A DNA stretch of 64,000 nucleotides from Ramlibacter ginsenosidimutans. Lineage in GTDB: Bacteria; Pseudomonadota; Gammaproteobacteria; Burkholderiales; Burkholderiaceae_C. Both the position numbers and the translations under genes were made by a program. Under the pieces are notes generated by a model. That model did no database searches. It saw only the letters and a program-made list of their open reading frames with translations, and was not told the origin of the DNA. This document shows positions 49,506 through 58,802 of the stretch, in pieces. Each line of letters starts with the position of its first letter. Positions within the stretch are counted from its first letter, which is position 1. The stretch lies in the NCBI RefSeq assembly GCF_042678185.1, contig NZ_JBHUDQ010000004.1. The stretch is one strand, 5' to 3'.

Positions 49506-50099
49506 TCACACGAGCGCGATGATGTCGGTCAGCCCGACATCGATCCCGGCCTGCGACAGGAGCGTCGTGACCTGTCCGCGATGGTGCGTCTGGTGGTTGA
49601 AGAAGTGGGTCATCGCCTGCCAGGCGGGATGCTCGCGCTGCACCTTCTTCGTGTTTGCATACCTGAGCGTGAAGAGCAGGAAGCCGGAAGGCATGTCGCG
49701 CACCCAGTTCTCGATCGCGAGGTCGAGTTCGGCACGCGTCGCCCGCAGGTGCGACCAGTCTTCGTGGATCACCGTCTCGTGGACGGCGCCCTCGGGAAGC
49801 TTCAGCAGATCGTCCGCGAGCGCGGGGAAGTCCCAGCCTTGCGATGCGAAGCGCTGCAACCAAAGGCGATCGCCCCACAGCAGGTGGTTCAATGTTCCAT
49901 GGATCGACCGGAAGAAGGCGCCCCGGTCGCGACGTCGCTCGGCATCCGGCAGCTGCTCGCACGCGTCGTACAGACGCTCATTGAACCAGCGGTTGTAGCG
50001 GGCGAGGAACTGGTAATTGGCGAGCAGCGTGTCGGCACCGATGTCCATGCCGCATTCTGCAACCGTGCGGCGGGGCGGGTCCAGCAACGCGTCGCTCAC
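49506..50099 (-). CDS. DinB-family protein
   Basis: A 197-residue four-helix DinB-like protein. The metal-binding histidines are in IHGTLNHLLWGDRLW (about 70) and FFNHQTHHRGQVTTLLSQAG (about 168-187). The family includes thiol S-transferases and proteins of unknown role. The GTG start overlaps the amidase stop (GTGA, 50096-50099), so it is coupled to the amidase; ATG 50048 is an alternative. It is convergent with the DUF4145 gene. Confidence 0.82.
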   Translation of the reverse strand: MSDALLDPPRRTVAECGMDIGADTLLANYQFLARYNRWFNERLYDACEQLPDAERRRDRGAFFRSIHGTLNHLLWGDRLWLQRFASQGWDFPALADDLLKLPEGAVHETVIHEDWSHLRATRAELDLAIENWVRDMPSGFLLFTLRYANTKKVQREHPAWQAMTHFFNHQTHHRGQVTTLLSQAGIDVGLTDIIALV

Positions 50100-51496
50100 G
50101 CACCAACCGGCGGCCGCCGCAGGTGCCAGTCCGTCGCTTCCTGCAGCGCCCAGCCTGTCCGCAGCGCCGTCGCCTCGTCGCCACCGCGGCAGACGATCTG
50201 CAAGGAGGTCGGCAGCCCGCGCGCGTCGGCGCCGTTGGGCAGCGCCAGCGCCGTGAGGTCCAGGTAATTGGCGAAGCGCGTGTAATGCGCCGGGGCCTTG
50301 CCCTGGTCCACTTCGTCGATGGGGATCGCCGTCGTCATCGTCGTCGGCGTCAGCAAGGCGTCCACGCCCTCCATGGCGCCGGCGAACTGCTGCTTCATCG
50401 TGTCGCGCATGCGCAGCGCCTCGATGTACTGGCGCGCGCTGACGTCTCGGCCCGCGGCAATGCGCGGACGCACATGCGGGTCCAGCGGCGCCTGTTCGTC
50501 GTCAATCAGCTCGTGGTACAGCGCGTAGCTTTCTGCAGCCATGATGCGCAGGTTGTGCGCGGCGACATCGGCAAAGGCGAAGGGAAGCTGCAGGGAAACG
50601 ATCTCGGCGCCCAGCTTCTCCAGTTCGGCCAGCGAGCGGTCATAGGCCGCCAGCACCTCGGCCGACGAGAACGGGCGCTCGGCATCCGGCATGCGCGCCA
50701 GGCGCAGCCCGCAAATGCCGCGCTTGAGCGTCGGCAGCGGTTCCGTGTAAGGCAGCCCGCGCGTGACCGGGTCCAGCGGGTCGGCGCCCTGCATCGCGGC
50801 GTACAGGAGGGCGGCGTCCTCCACGTTCCGCGTCATGGGCCCGGGCGTATCGAGCGTGGGGCTCAGGGGCAAGACGCCGTAGGTGCTCACACGCCCGATG
50901 GTCGTCTTCAGGCCCGTGATGCCGCACCACGATGCCGGCAGGCGCACCGAACCACCCGTATCGGTCCCCACCGCCCACGGCGCCAGCGCGGCGGCCACGC
51001 TCACACCGGAGCCACTGCTCGAACCGCCCGGCGTGCGCGCACGTTCCGCATCCCACGGGTTCCAGGGCGTGCCGCGGCGCGTGTTCGTGCCCCAGCCGCC
51101 CATCGCGAATTCGACCGTGTGCGTCTTGCCCAGCACGATCATCCCTTGCGCAATCAGCTTGCGCGCGAGGGTCGCCGTGCGCGTCGCCATGCGCGCTTTC
51201 CACGCCTCGGAGCCGCCGGTGACGACCTTGCCGTCCAGCTCGATCAGGTCCTTCAGCGCGACCGGCACGCCGTGCAGCGGGCCGACCGAATGGCCGGAGC
51301 GGATCGCCGCGTCGGCGGCTTGCGCCGCCAGCCGCGCGTCCTGCGCGAACACCTCGGTGAAGGCATGCAGCTTGGGCTCGTACGCCTCGATGCGAGCCAG
51401 GAAGGCGTCGACGAGCTCCACCGGCGACAGCTTGCGCTGCTGGATCTGGCGTGCGAGCTGGTGCACCGGCACCCGGGTCAGGTCTTGTTGCGTCAT
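50096..51496 (-). CDS. amidase (amidase-signature family)
   Basis: A 466-residue enzyme. The Ser-cisSer-Lys triad is visible: Lys82 in VPVALKDLIE, cis-Ser near 159 in RTPGGSSSGSG, and nucleophile Ser183 in GTDTGGSVRLPASWCG. Such enzymes hydrolyse amides to acids and ammonia; GatA-type and nitrile-pathway members share the motifs, and the substrate here is unknown. ATG 51496 is preceded by GGAG; a longer frame is unsupported. Confidence 0.88.
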   Translation of the reverse strand: MTQQDLTRVPVHQLARQIQQRKLSPVELVDAFLARIEAYEPKLHAFTEVFAQDARLAAQAADAAIRSGHSVGPLHGVPVALKDLIELDGKVVTGGSEAWKARMATRTATLARKLIAQGMIVLGKTHTVEFAMGGWGTNTRRGTPWNPWDAERARTPGGSSSGSGVSVAAALAPWAVGTDTGGSVRLPASWCGITGLKTTIGRVSTYGVLPLSPTLDTPGPMTRNVEDAALLYAAMQGADPLDPVTRGLPYTEPLPTLKRGICGLRLARMPDAERPFSSAEVLAAYDRSLAELEKLGAEIVSLQLPFAFADVAAHNLRIMAAESYALYHELIDDEQAPLDPHVRPRIAAGRDVSARQYIEALRMRDTMKQQFAGAMEGVDALLTPTTMTTAIPIDEVDQGKAPAHYTRFANYLDLTALALPNGADARGLPTSLQIVCRGGDEATALRTGWALQEATDWHLRRPPVGA

Positions 51497-51698
51497 TGCG
51501 TCTCCTTGGAGGTGCGCCCAGGGCGCAGTGAACGAACCTCGCACATCGGTCCCACGGTCATCGAGCTGCCCCGCCACGGCATTCTGGCGACATCGCCGTC
51601 ATCCGGCGGATCACGCAATTGAATCCAGCTGACCTACAGAGTCATCGACCCGGGTGGGCCGACACTGCGTCCGTCGGCGCATCCGACTGGAGACTTCG

Positions 51699-51914
51699 AT
51701 GACCACCCAAACCATCGCCAATGTTGGCCACCTTCGCTCGCAGCTGACGGCGATCAGCAGGGACGCCGAACTTGCGTTCGAACGCGCTTTCGATCTCCAG
51801 CAGGCCGGTGCGCCGGCGGAGCGGGTCGACGCTGCCATCGCGGAGATCACCCGGCTGCAGGAGCGCGCCCGCCGCCTGCGCGAGCAACTGGGACAGGAGC
51901 CCGTGCTGCATTGA
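51699..51914 (+). CDS. small helical hypothetical protein
   Basis: A 71-residue product with heptad-like charged helices: VGHLRSQLTAISRDAELAFERA, then ITRLQERARRLREQLGQ. No signal peptide or membrane segment. GGAG precedes ATG 51699 at suitable spacing. It sits alone between the divergent amidase and convergent Bug gene. Function unknown. Confidence 0.55.
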   Translation: MTTQTIANVGHLRSQLTAISRDAELAFERAFDLQQAGAPAERVDAAIAEITRLQERARRLREQLGQEPVLH

Positions 51915-51976
51915 AGCGTCCTTGACTGCTTCCGGCTCGTTGCAGCCGGGGCGCCGGATCGCTACGGCTGCCGGGC

Positions 51977-52957
51977 TCAGTCGATGCGCGCGCCGGACGC
52001 CTTCACCACCTTGGCCCACTTCACGATGTCTTCCTGCAGCACGCGGCCGAACTGCTCGGGCGTGCTGGCGTAGGGATCGGCGCCGGCGGCCGCGAATTTC
52101 TCCTGCACGTCCTTGTCACGCAGGATCTCGTTGACGTCCGCGTTGATCTTGCGGGTAACGGCCTCCGGCATGCCGGCGGGCCCGAGCAGGCCGAACCACG
52201 GACTGATGTCGAAGCCGGTCAAGCCGCTTTCGCCGAGGGTCGGGACCGTGGGGAAGGCCGGGGACCGCTTCGAGCCGGTGATCGCGATCGCGCGCAGCTT
52301 CTCGTTGCGGATGTGGCCCGCCACGGAAGGCAGGCTGCTGAAGACCATCTGCACCTGCCCCGAGATCGTGTCGGTCATCGCGCCCGCCACGCCCTTGTAG
52401 GGAACGTGCACGAGCTGCGTTCCGGCCTGCATGTTGACCATCTCGCCCAGCAGCTGGTTCAGCGAACCGTTGCCCGCGGAGCCGAAGTTCACCTGGCCGG
52501 GGTGGGCCTTGGCATACGCCACCAGCTCGGACATGTTCTTCGCCGGGAACTGCAGGTTCGTCACGAGCGCAAAGGGCACGGTGGCGACCGTCGCGACCGT
52601 CGTGAAGTCCTTGTACGGATCGTACGTGAGGTTCTTGTAGACGCTTCCGTTGATGGCCTGCGTGCCCACGTAGCTCATGAGAAGGGTGGTGCCGTCGGCC
52701 GGCGCGCGCGCGACGAACTCCGTACCGACGTTGCCGCCGGCCCCGGGGCGGTTCTCCACGATCACCGGCTGGCCCCAGCGCTCGGAAAGCTTCTGGCCGA
52801 CGATGCGCGCCAGCGCGTCGGAGGCGCCACCGGGCGTCTGCGGCACGATGAGATGCACGGGCTTCGTCGGGAACGTATCTGCGCTGGCGGCAGTGGTAGC
52901 GATGGCGCCGGCCAGGGACAAGGCGACGGCCAGGAAGGGCTTCAGGCGAATGGACAT
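51977..52957 (-). CDS. Bug/TctC-family periplasmic receptor
   Basis: A 326-residue secreted receptor. The signal peptide ends near residue 26 (TTAASADTFP). Family blocks are KPVHLIVPQTPGGASDALAR, VIVENRPGAGGNVGTEFVA, LVHVPYKGVAGAMTDTISGQ and FDISPWFGLLGPAGMP. It follows a TauD-type dioxygenase on the same strand by 25 bp, so the ligand may be that enzyme's substrate. No TctAB genes adjoin. Start ATG 52957; a longer frame is unsupported. Confidence 0.9.
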   Translation of the reverse strand: MSIRLKPFLAVALSLAGAIATTAASADTFPTKPVHLIVPQTPGGASDALARIVGQKLSERWGQPVIVENRPGAGGNVGTEFVARAPADGTTLLMSYVGTQAINGSVYKNLTYDPYKDFTTVATVATVPFALVTNLQFPAKNMSELVAYAKAHPGQVNFGSAGNGSLNQLLGEMVNMQAGTQLVHVPYKGVAGAMTDTISGQVQMVFSSLPSVAGHIRNEKLRAIAITGSKRSPAFPTVPTLGESGLTGFDISPWFGLLGPAGMPEAVTRKINADVNEILRDKDVQEKFAAAGADPYASTPEQFGRVLQEDIVKWAKVVKASGARID

Positions 52958-52982
52958 GCGGGAACCTCGGGGAAAGATGCGT

Positions 52983-53816
52983 TCAGCGCGGCGTGTCGCC
53001 GGCCAGCGTGATGCGGTGCATGACACGGCGGAAGCCGTGATAGTCGTTGATGGGATTGTGCTGGGCACAGCGGTTGTCCCAGAACGCGAGTGAGCCCGGC
53101 CGCCAGGCGAAGCGGCAGGTGAATTCCGGCTTGACCTGGTGCTGGAACAGGTACTGCAGCAGCGGCGTGCTTTCCTCCGGGGTCATGCCCCTGAAGTGCG
53201 AGGTGTGCGCGACGTTCACGTAGAGCGCCTTGCGGCCGGTCTCGGGATGCGTGCGCACGGCCGGGTGCTCCGCGACGTAGTCCTTCCTGGCGTCGGCCCG
53301 GCCGTCGGAGGCAATGCGGTCCTCGCGCGTTTTCGACACGTCGGCCTTGGCTGAACTGTTCACCGCCACGAGGCCGTCGAGCAGTCGGCGCATGCCCTCG
53401 GAGAGGCTTTCGTACGCCAGGTACTGGCTGGCGAACAGGGTATCGCCGCCGAAGGGCGGTACCTCGCGTGCCAGCAGCATGGAACCCATGGGCGGCTGCT
53501 GCAGATAGGTCGTGTCCGAATGCCAGATGCCGCCGAAGTTGGTGCGCTCGTGCTCCAGCTTCATGACCGGGATGATCACGGGATACCCTTCGATGCCCTT
53601 GACGAAGGGGTACTCGATCGGTTGGCCCATGGCCTGCGCGAACCGCAGGAACTGTTCGGAGGTCAGGTCCTGGTCCCGGAAGAAGATGACCTGGTGATCG
53701 AGCAGCGCCTGGCGGATCGCAGCGGCAAGGCTTTCGGTGAGATCGCGCGAGAGGTCGACTCCGCCGATTTCGGCGCCGAGTGCGCCGGCGAGACGCTGGA
53801 TGACAAGAGAGGACAT
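52983..53816 (-). CDS. TauD/TfdA-family 2-oxoglutarate-dependent dioxygenase
   Basis: A 277-residue Fe(II)/2-oxoglutarate enzyme. The iron ligands are His99 and Asp101 in GGIWHSDTTYLQQ, with the distal His in DNRCAQHNPINDYHGFRRVMHRI (about 253), whose Arg binds 2-oxoglutarate. The family cleaves taurine, alkyl sulfonates, sulfates or aryloxyacetates. The exact substrate is not visible; the following Bug receptor suggests an acid or sulfonate. ATG 53816 gives the standard start. Confidence 0.87.
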   Translation of the reverse strand: MSSLVIQRLAGALGAEIGGVDLSRDLTESLAAAIRQALLDHQVIFFRDQDLTSEQFLRFAQAMGQPIEYPFVKGIEGYPVIIPVMKLEHERTNFGGIWHSDTTYLQQPPMGSMLLAREVPPFGGDTLFASQYLAYESLSEGMRRLLDGLVAVNSSAKADVSKTREDRIASDGRADARKDYVAEHPAVRTHPETGRKALYVNVAHTSHFRGMTPEESTPLLQYLFQHQVKPEFTCRFAWRPGSLAFWDNRCAQHNPINDYHGFRRVMHRITLAGDTPR

Positions 53817-53928
53817 GCGGTCCGCATGCTAACGCCTTGGCGTCGTTTCTCCACTGCGGGAATCCCTCGTTGCGAAGCACGCGGCCATCCGCCGGCTCAT
53901 CGGTCACGTGCCCGCGCCATGCCCGCGA

Positions 53929-54918
53929 TCAGTACCCGAAGCGCAGCGCCTGCGCCTGAGCGCACTCGTCCATCACCTGGAAAGACCGGATCACCGGCTG
54001 CGGACCCGTGACGAACGGGTTCGGCGCTGCCGCCCCGTCGGCGCGCAGCGCCTTCATCTTCACGAGGGAGCCATCCCAGCCGGAATGGTTGGACAGCAGG
54101 ACGTCGACGGGGAGCTTCCCGGCCATCGTGGCCATGCGCTCGGCATTCGCTGAATAGCTTTCCAGCCGGCTGAAGTCCTTGCCGAAGTTGAATGATGTGC
54201 CGCCCCACAGCAATGCGTGGTGCACCTGGCCGTGGCTGCGCACGTCGAACAGCAGCGACAGCGTGCCCAGCGTATGGCCGGTGGTCACGAAGAAGGTCAA
54301 TTTCGTGTCGCCGAACGTCATCACCTGGTCGTCACGCACGGTGATGTCGCGTGCGGGCGGCGCGTCCCACAGCTTCGACGTGAACTCCAGCTGGCCTTCC
54401 ATGGTGTTCCAGTCGGACTCGCTCGCGATCACGTGCGGATGGTATTTGCGCACCAGGTACGCGGCGCCCCCGTAGTGGTCGCCATGGGCGTGCGTGACCA
54501 CGATGTACCTGATGCCGCGTGGGTCCAGGCCCAGCCGCGCCATGCCGCCTTCGATCACCTCGTGCGCCTCCTGGCCGTTGTTGAGGGAATCGATCAGGAC
54601 GAACCCCTCCGACGTCTTGAGCAGCCAGGCGCTTACCCAGTCGCCACCGACGAAATACAGGTTGTCGAACACCTGCATCGCCGGCGGCGCCGGCTTCGCG
54701 ATCAGCTTGCGCAGGTAGTCGTCCATCTTCTCGTCCGGCTTCGCGCGTTCGGCCGGCTGCGGCTCGCACAGCCGCATCAGGTAGCCGAGGTCGCTGCCGG
54801 CGAGCTGGCGTGCGTGTGCGACATGCGCGTCGACGGTGGCGCCCGGTGCTGCGGTCGGCGCATTTGCGCAGGCGCCGAGCAAGCACGCGAGCGTCAGCGT
54901 GGACAGGAACTTCTTCAT
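53929..54918 (-). CDS. metallo-beta-lactamase-fold lipoprotein
   Basis: A 329-residue predicted lipoprotein (lipobox LLGAC, Cys17). The dizinc motif THAHGDHYGG (His143, His145, Asp147, His148) is complete, with TTGHTLGTLSLLF and LLSNHSGWDGSL as later metal-site segments. The spacing resembles subclass B3 beta-lactamases, but the protein could hydrolyse another ester or lactone. GGAGACG lies upstream of ATG 54918. It ends the Bug-hydrolase operon. Resistance is not implied by the sequence. Confidence 0.8.
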   Translation of the reverse strand: MKKFLSTLTLACLLGACANAPTAAPGATVDAHVAHARQLAGSDLGYLMRLCEPQPAERAKPDEKMDDYLRKLIAKPAPPAMQVFDNLYFVGGDWVSAWLLKTSEGFVLIDSLNNGQEAHEVIEGGMARLGLDPRGIRYIVVTHAHGDHYGGAAYLVRKYHPHVIASESDWNTMEGQLEFTSKLWDAPPARDITVRDDQVMTFGDTKLTFFVTTGHTLGTLSLLFDVRSHGQVHHALLWGGTSFNFGKDFSRLESYSANAERMATMAGKLPVDVLLSNHSGWDGSLVKMKALRADGAAAPNPFVTGPQPVIRSFQVMDECAQAQALRFGY

Positions 54919-54946
54919 GGATACGTCTCCTTGGATCTACGCGACT

Positions 54947-55750
54947 TCAGAACTTCGCGCGGCGTTCGAGGAAGTCCAGCAGCACGCGGTTCACTTCATC
55001 CGGCTTCTCGAAATAGGCGGAGTGCCCCGCCTGGTCGATCACGGCCAGCTCGCTGCCACGCACCAGGTCCTGCAGTTCACGCATGACTCTCACCGGCACG
55101 ATCGGGTCCTCGCTGCCCACCAGCAGCAGCGTCGGACACGCCACGCGGCACAAGGCGTCCAGGGGTATCAGCTTGTCCGCCCCGAGTGCGCCTGCGAGCG
55201 CGGCGCCCCACTCCCCGTCCGGAATGGAATGCGCGCTGGGATTGAAGTGGTTGATCTGCGCGTACAGCTGCGCCTTGTCCGCGCAGTTCTCCAGGAACCA
55301 GCGCCCGAGCGAGCGCTGCTCGATGCTCGCGGCCTTGTGCGTGATCCTGCGCCGGGCGATGGCGTCCAGCAGCACCGGGTGGTCGATCGCCAGGGAACTG
55401 TCGCAGGCGGCGAACGCGGCAACGCGTTCCGGATGCGCCAGCGCGGTCTTCAGGCCGACGAAACCACCGAGCGACTGTCCGACGAATGCGGCACGCTGCA
55501 CGCCCGCTGCGTCCAGCACCGCGAGCGCGTCGGCGACGAAGTTGTCCAGGTCGAACTCCTGCACTGGCGCCACGGACCGTCCGAAGCAGCGGATGTCCAT
55601 GGTGATGCAGGTGTGCCTTGGACTGAAGACTGGCAGTTGCTGCCACCAGGTCGCGGCATTCGAACCGGCGCCGTGCAGGAACAGGACGGCCGGGCCCTCG
55701 CCCTGCCGCTCGTAATAGAGGCGGCGCCCCCGGGATTCGGCGAACGGCAT
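54947..55750 (-). CDS. alpha/beta hydrolase (enol-lactonase-like)
   Basis: A 267-residue hydrolase. The oxyanion motif is FLHGAGSN (about 24-31), the nucleophile elbow GQSLGG (Ser93), the acid is probably in VGSEDPIVP, and the base His in DQAGHSAYFEKPDEV (near 246). Length and motifs match enol-lactonase/carboxyl-ester hydrolases. Its ATG overlaps the stop of the upstream Bug gene (TGATG, 55748-55752), so they are co-translated. Substrate unknown. Confidence 0.85.
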   Translation of the reverse strand: MPFAESRGRRLYYERQGEGPAVLFLHGAGSNAATWWQQLPVFSPRHTCITMDIRCFGRSVAPVQEFDLDNFVADALAVLDAAGVQRAAFVGQSLGGFVGLKTALAHPERVAAFAACDSSLAIDHPVLLDAIARRRITHKAASIEQRSLGRWFLENCADKAQLYAQINHFNPSAHSIPDGEWGAALAGALGADKLIPLDALCRVACPTLLLVGSEDPIVPVRVMRELQDLVRGSELAVIDQAGHSAYFEKPDEVNRVLLDFLERRAKF

Positions 55751-56721
55751 CAGTTCGCCCGGATGTGGAGGCTGCGCACCAGTTCGCCCCAGCGCTCCGT
55801 ATCGCTGCGAACCAGTTCCGCGTATTCCGCAGGGGTGCTCGTCCGGGGCGACAGGCCGATCGCGTCCAGCCTCTGCAGCAGGGACGGGTCCTTCAGCGCG
55901 GCATCGAGAGCCGCGTTGACCTTCCGCACGATGGGCGCGGGCGTCCCCTTGGGCGCAGACAGGCCCACCCAGGCCGTCATCGTGAGCTGCTTGTACCCCA
56001 GCTCCGCGAACGTCGGCGCCTGCGGGATGAGCGGGCTGCGCTCCGGGCTGGAGACGGCCAGCAGCCGCAACTGTCCGCTCTTCACATACGGCAGCGCCGC
56101 GCTCGACGGGACCACGATGACGGGCTCGACGCCGGCCAGCACGTCCTGCATCGCCGGTGCGGCGCCCTTGTAGGGAACGTGCGTGAGATGGATTCCGGCC
56201 GCGCGCTGCAGCAGCTCCATCACGAGATGCCCCGTGCTGCCCGCACCCGAGCTCGCGTAGTTGATCTTGCCTGGATTGCGCGTCGCCTGCTCCACCAGAT
56301 CGGGGACGCTCTGAATCCCGGCGTCACTTCGCGCGACCAGCCATTGAGGGCCGCCACCGATCGTGCCGATGTGCTCGAAGTCTTTCACGATGTCGAAATG
56401 CAAGCCCGCGTATTCGGCTTGCGCCAGCGTGTTCAGCATGCCCGTCATCGTGAGCGTATAGCCGTCCGGCGCTGCTGAGGCGCCGGCCTGGGTGCCCAGG
56501 ATGTTGCCGGCGCTCGGACGGTTGTCGATGATGACCGGCTGCTTGAGCGTCTGCGCCATGTGCTGGGCGATCGGCCGCATGGTGGCGTCGTACGGACCTC
56601 CCGCAGGTGCAGGGACGATGACCCGGATCGGATGGGTCGGCCAATCCGTGCCCTGCGCCTGCGCCTGGCCAAGGGGGACGGCCAGGCATGCGGCCGCCAG
56701 CAGGGGGAACAGGAATCTCAC
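55750..56721 (-). CDS. Bug/TctC-family periplasmic receptor
   Basis: A 323-residue secreted receptor. A signal peptide runs to about residue 23 (QAQAQ). Family blocks are HPIRVIVPAPAGGPYDATMR, VIIDNRPSAGNILGTQ, LTHVPYKGAAPAMQDVLAG and TMTAWVGLSAPKGTP. It is the first gene of an operon with an alpha/beta hydrolase and MBL-fold lipoprotein, and it faces a divergent LysR regulator. The ligand may be an ester or lactone product. Confidence 0.9.
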   Translation of the reverse strand: MRFLFPLLAAACLAVPLGQAQAQGTDWPTHPIRVIVPAPAGGPYDATMRPIAQHMAQTLKQPVIIDNRPSAGNILGTQAGASAAPDGYTLTMTGMLNTLAQAEYAGLHFDIVKDFEHIGTIGGGPQWLVARSDAGIQSVPDLVEQATRNPGKINYASSGAGSTGHLVMELLQRAAGIHLTHVPYKGAAPAMQDVLAGVEPVIVVPSSAALPYVKSGQLRLLAVSSPERSPLIPQAPTFAELGYKQLTMTAWVGLSAPKGTPAPIVRKVNAALDAALKDPSLLQRLDAIGLSPRTSTPAEYAELVRSDTERWGELVRSLHIRAN

Positions 56722-56812
56722 GCTTGTCTCCTTTGGTTTTCGCGCATCTTCCCGGCCCAGGCCATTCGCGCCAAATTAAATTCGCGGCCGGTCCATTAGA
56801 CTTTGCGATACC

Positions 56813-57760
56813 TTGCAGCACACGGCCACGTCCCTCCTGCACCGCCTGCTCGCGCGGGGCAAGTTCCGCCACGCCCAGGTGCTGCTGCAGCTCGCCGAGC
56901 TGGGGAGCGTGCAGCGCACCGCCGAGGCGATCGGCATGACGCAGTCGTCAGTCACGCAGACACTCGCCTACCTCGAGAAACTGCTGGAAGTGCGCCTGTT
57001 CGAGCGGCATGCGCGCGGGGTGCGCCCTACCCCCGCCTGCAAGGACCTGCTGCCCGTCGCCCGGCAACTGCTGCTGGGCGTCGCCAACACCGCGCAGATC
57101 GTCGCGGCGCGCCAGCAGCAAGGCGATGGGGTCGTGCGCGTGATCGCGTCGGCGTCCGCCACGAACGGACTGCTAATCGACGCCTTGCCGGAGTTCAGCG
57201 AACGGCATCCCGGGGTCCAGGTGCATCTCGGCGAGGCGGAAGGCGAGGACCAGTTGCTCGCCATCGCGCGCGGCGAGGTGGATCTCGTCGTGTGCCGGCG
57301 GCCGCCCGTGATTCCGGAAGGCTGGGAATTCCATCCGCTGCGCGAGGACCGGTTCGTGATCGTCTGCCGGGCGGACCACCCGCTCGCGCAGCGCAAGCGC
57401 CTGAAATGGGCCGATGTCGCACAGGCCACCTGGCTGTTGCTGCCCGCTGCGGTCGCGGCACGCCAGCGTTTCGACGAGCTGGCACTGCGCTTCCCCCAGC
57501 CGCCACGAAGCCACCCTGTCGTCACGCGCTCACTCCCCATGATGTGGCGGCTGCTCCGCCTGCACCCCTTGCTCGCGTTGCTGCCCTTGAACCTCGCGCG
57601 CCCCTTCCTGGACGAGGGAGCGCTGGTGCAGTTGCGCATCGGCGAGGCCGTTCGCATCGACCCGATCGGCTTGCTTCAGCCGAAGGCGGGAATGGCTGCG
57701 GCCGCGGTGCGGCTGGGGGAGTTCCTGGCTCGGCGTGCTGAGGCGGGACCGTCGGCGTAG
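56813..57760 (+). CDS. LysR-family transcriptional regulator
   Basis: A 315-residue LysR protein. The helix-turn-helix is FRHAQVLLQLAELGSVQRTAEAIGMTQSSVTQTLAYLEKL (about 18-57), followed by the effector domain at about 95-300. The start is TTG 56813, since no ATG or GTG gives the full DNA-binding domain. It is divergent from the Bug-hydrolase-MBL operon across 91 bp that include an AT-rich CCAAATTAAATTCG patch, a plausible binding site. The effector is unknown. Confidence 0.83.
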   Translation: MQHTATSLLHRLLARGKFRHAQVLLQLAELGSVQRTAEAIGMTQSSVTQTLAYLEKLLEVRLFERHARGVRPTPACKDLLPVARQLLLGVANTAQIVAARQQQGDGVVRVIASASATNGLLIDALPEFSERHPGVQVHLGEAEGEDQLLAIARGEVDLVVCRRPPVIPEGWEFHPLREDRFVIVCRADHPLAQRKRLKWADVAQATWLLLPAAVAARQRFDELALRFPQPPRSHPVVTRSLPMMWRLLRLHPLLALLPLNLARPFLDEGALVQLRIGEAVRIDPIGLLQPKAGMAAAAVRLGEFLARRAEAGPSA

Positions 57761-57865
57761 GACCACGGCTACCCATCATCGGGCGTTCGCCGCGGAACGC
57801 CTTGGTCCGGACGATCTCCATCCTGGTAGCTCGGGCGATTCATGCCCATCACCCAGGAGAGATCG

Positions 57866-58114
57866 ATGACCAAGCTGAACGAGAAGGATCGCGACGGACT
57901 TGCCGAGTCGCAGTTCGCGTTCGAGAAGCAGCGCAAGGAGCCGCTCGAAAACGCCAGCCATGTGCGCAACGCCGTTGCCCGCTTCAACCAGGTGGAGGGC
58001 GTCAGCGATGCGGACCGCGATGCCGCATGGAAACGCATCAAGGCCGCTGCGAAGAAATTCAACGTCGAAGTGCACGAGAGCGACTGGCGGGAGATCGGTC
58101 ACAAGAAATCCTGA
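57866..58114 (+). CDS. DUF6582-like small protein
   Basis: An 82-residue basic protein: LNEKDRDGLAESQFAFEKQ, then RKEPLENASHVRNAVARFNQVEGV and AWKRIKAAAKKFNVEVHES, matching a small family of soluble bacterial proteins of unknown role. AGGAGAG precedes ATG 57866. It is probably cytosolic. No partner gene adjoins. Confidence 0.72.
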   Translation: MTKLNEKDRDGLAESQFAFEKQRKEPLENASHVRNAVARFNQVEGVSDADRDAAWKRIKAAAKKFNVEVHESDWREIGHKKS

Positions 58115-58306
58115 GGACAGCAGTCAGCGGACGCCGCAGGCACGACGGTCACGTGCGGCCCGGACTTGGGTGTCGCGCTGTGAGTCTCGCCCGACACACG
58201 CGTCATCGCCTTCCCTCATGCGCCCGGCGCGGTGGCCTTCGAATCGTGGCACGCCCGCCGAGTCCAACAGGATGACCTCACAACCATAGCAAGAAGGAGT
58301 GCAACG

Positions 58307-58657
58307 ATGAAGTTCCAGACCCTCGCCCTTGCCGCCGCGGTTTCCCTCGGCGGCCTCGCCGCCGGACAGGCGTTCGCCCAGGACCGCGACGTGACGGTCA
58401 CGCACGAGACGCCGAGCGGCGACGTGGTGACACGGCACGTCCATTCGGGAGACGGCGCCGACGGGCCGGTGGTGCATCGGTCCACGCGGATCGTTCACCC
58501 GGACGGCAGCGTCGAGTGGCGCCGCACGACGCGCGTCACCCACTATGCGCCCGTGGAACCCGCGAGGGCGCATCGGACCGTGGTCATCCATCGCCACTAT
58601 GACCCGGAGACCGGGCAGATGGTGGTGACGCGCACGGTTCGCCGCGACATCGACTGA
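58307..58657 (+). CDS. secreted small hypothetical protein
   Basis: A 116-residue product with a signal peptide (FQTLALAAAVSLGGLAAGQAFAQ, to about 25). The mature part is beta-rich and His/Arg/Thr-rich (VVTRHVHSGDGADGPVVHR; TVVIHRHYDPETGQMVV). AAGGAG lies upstream of ATG 58307. A terminator hairpin follows at 58681. No family recognised. Confidence 0.65.
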   Translation: MKFQTLALAAAVSLGGLAAGQAFAQDRDVTVTHETPSGDVVTRHVHSGDGADGPVVHRSTRIVHPDGSVEWRRTTRVTHYAPVEPARAHRTVVIHRHYDPETGQMVVTRTVRRDID

Positions 58658-58680
58658 CGCGCGCCCTCGCGCAGCAAACA

Positions 58681-58707
58681 AACAGGCCCGCCATGAGCGG
58701 GCCTGTT
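58681..58707 (+). terminator. rho-independent terminator
   Basis: AACAGGCCCGC (58681-58691) pairs perfectly with GCGGGCCTGTT (58697-58707) around CATGA, followed by GGTTTG. It lies 23 bp after the stop of the preceding gene. Confidence 0.75.
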
Positions 58708-58802
58708 GGTTTGTCGCTCGGGAGATGGCGACCCGATGGTCGTCGCAGGCGTGCGCGCTGCAACGACCAGGGACGCCTACCCCGGCGTTCTCATCGGACG
58801 GC

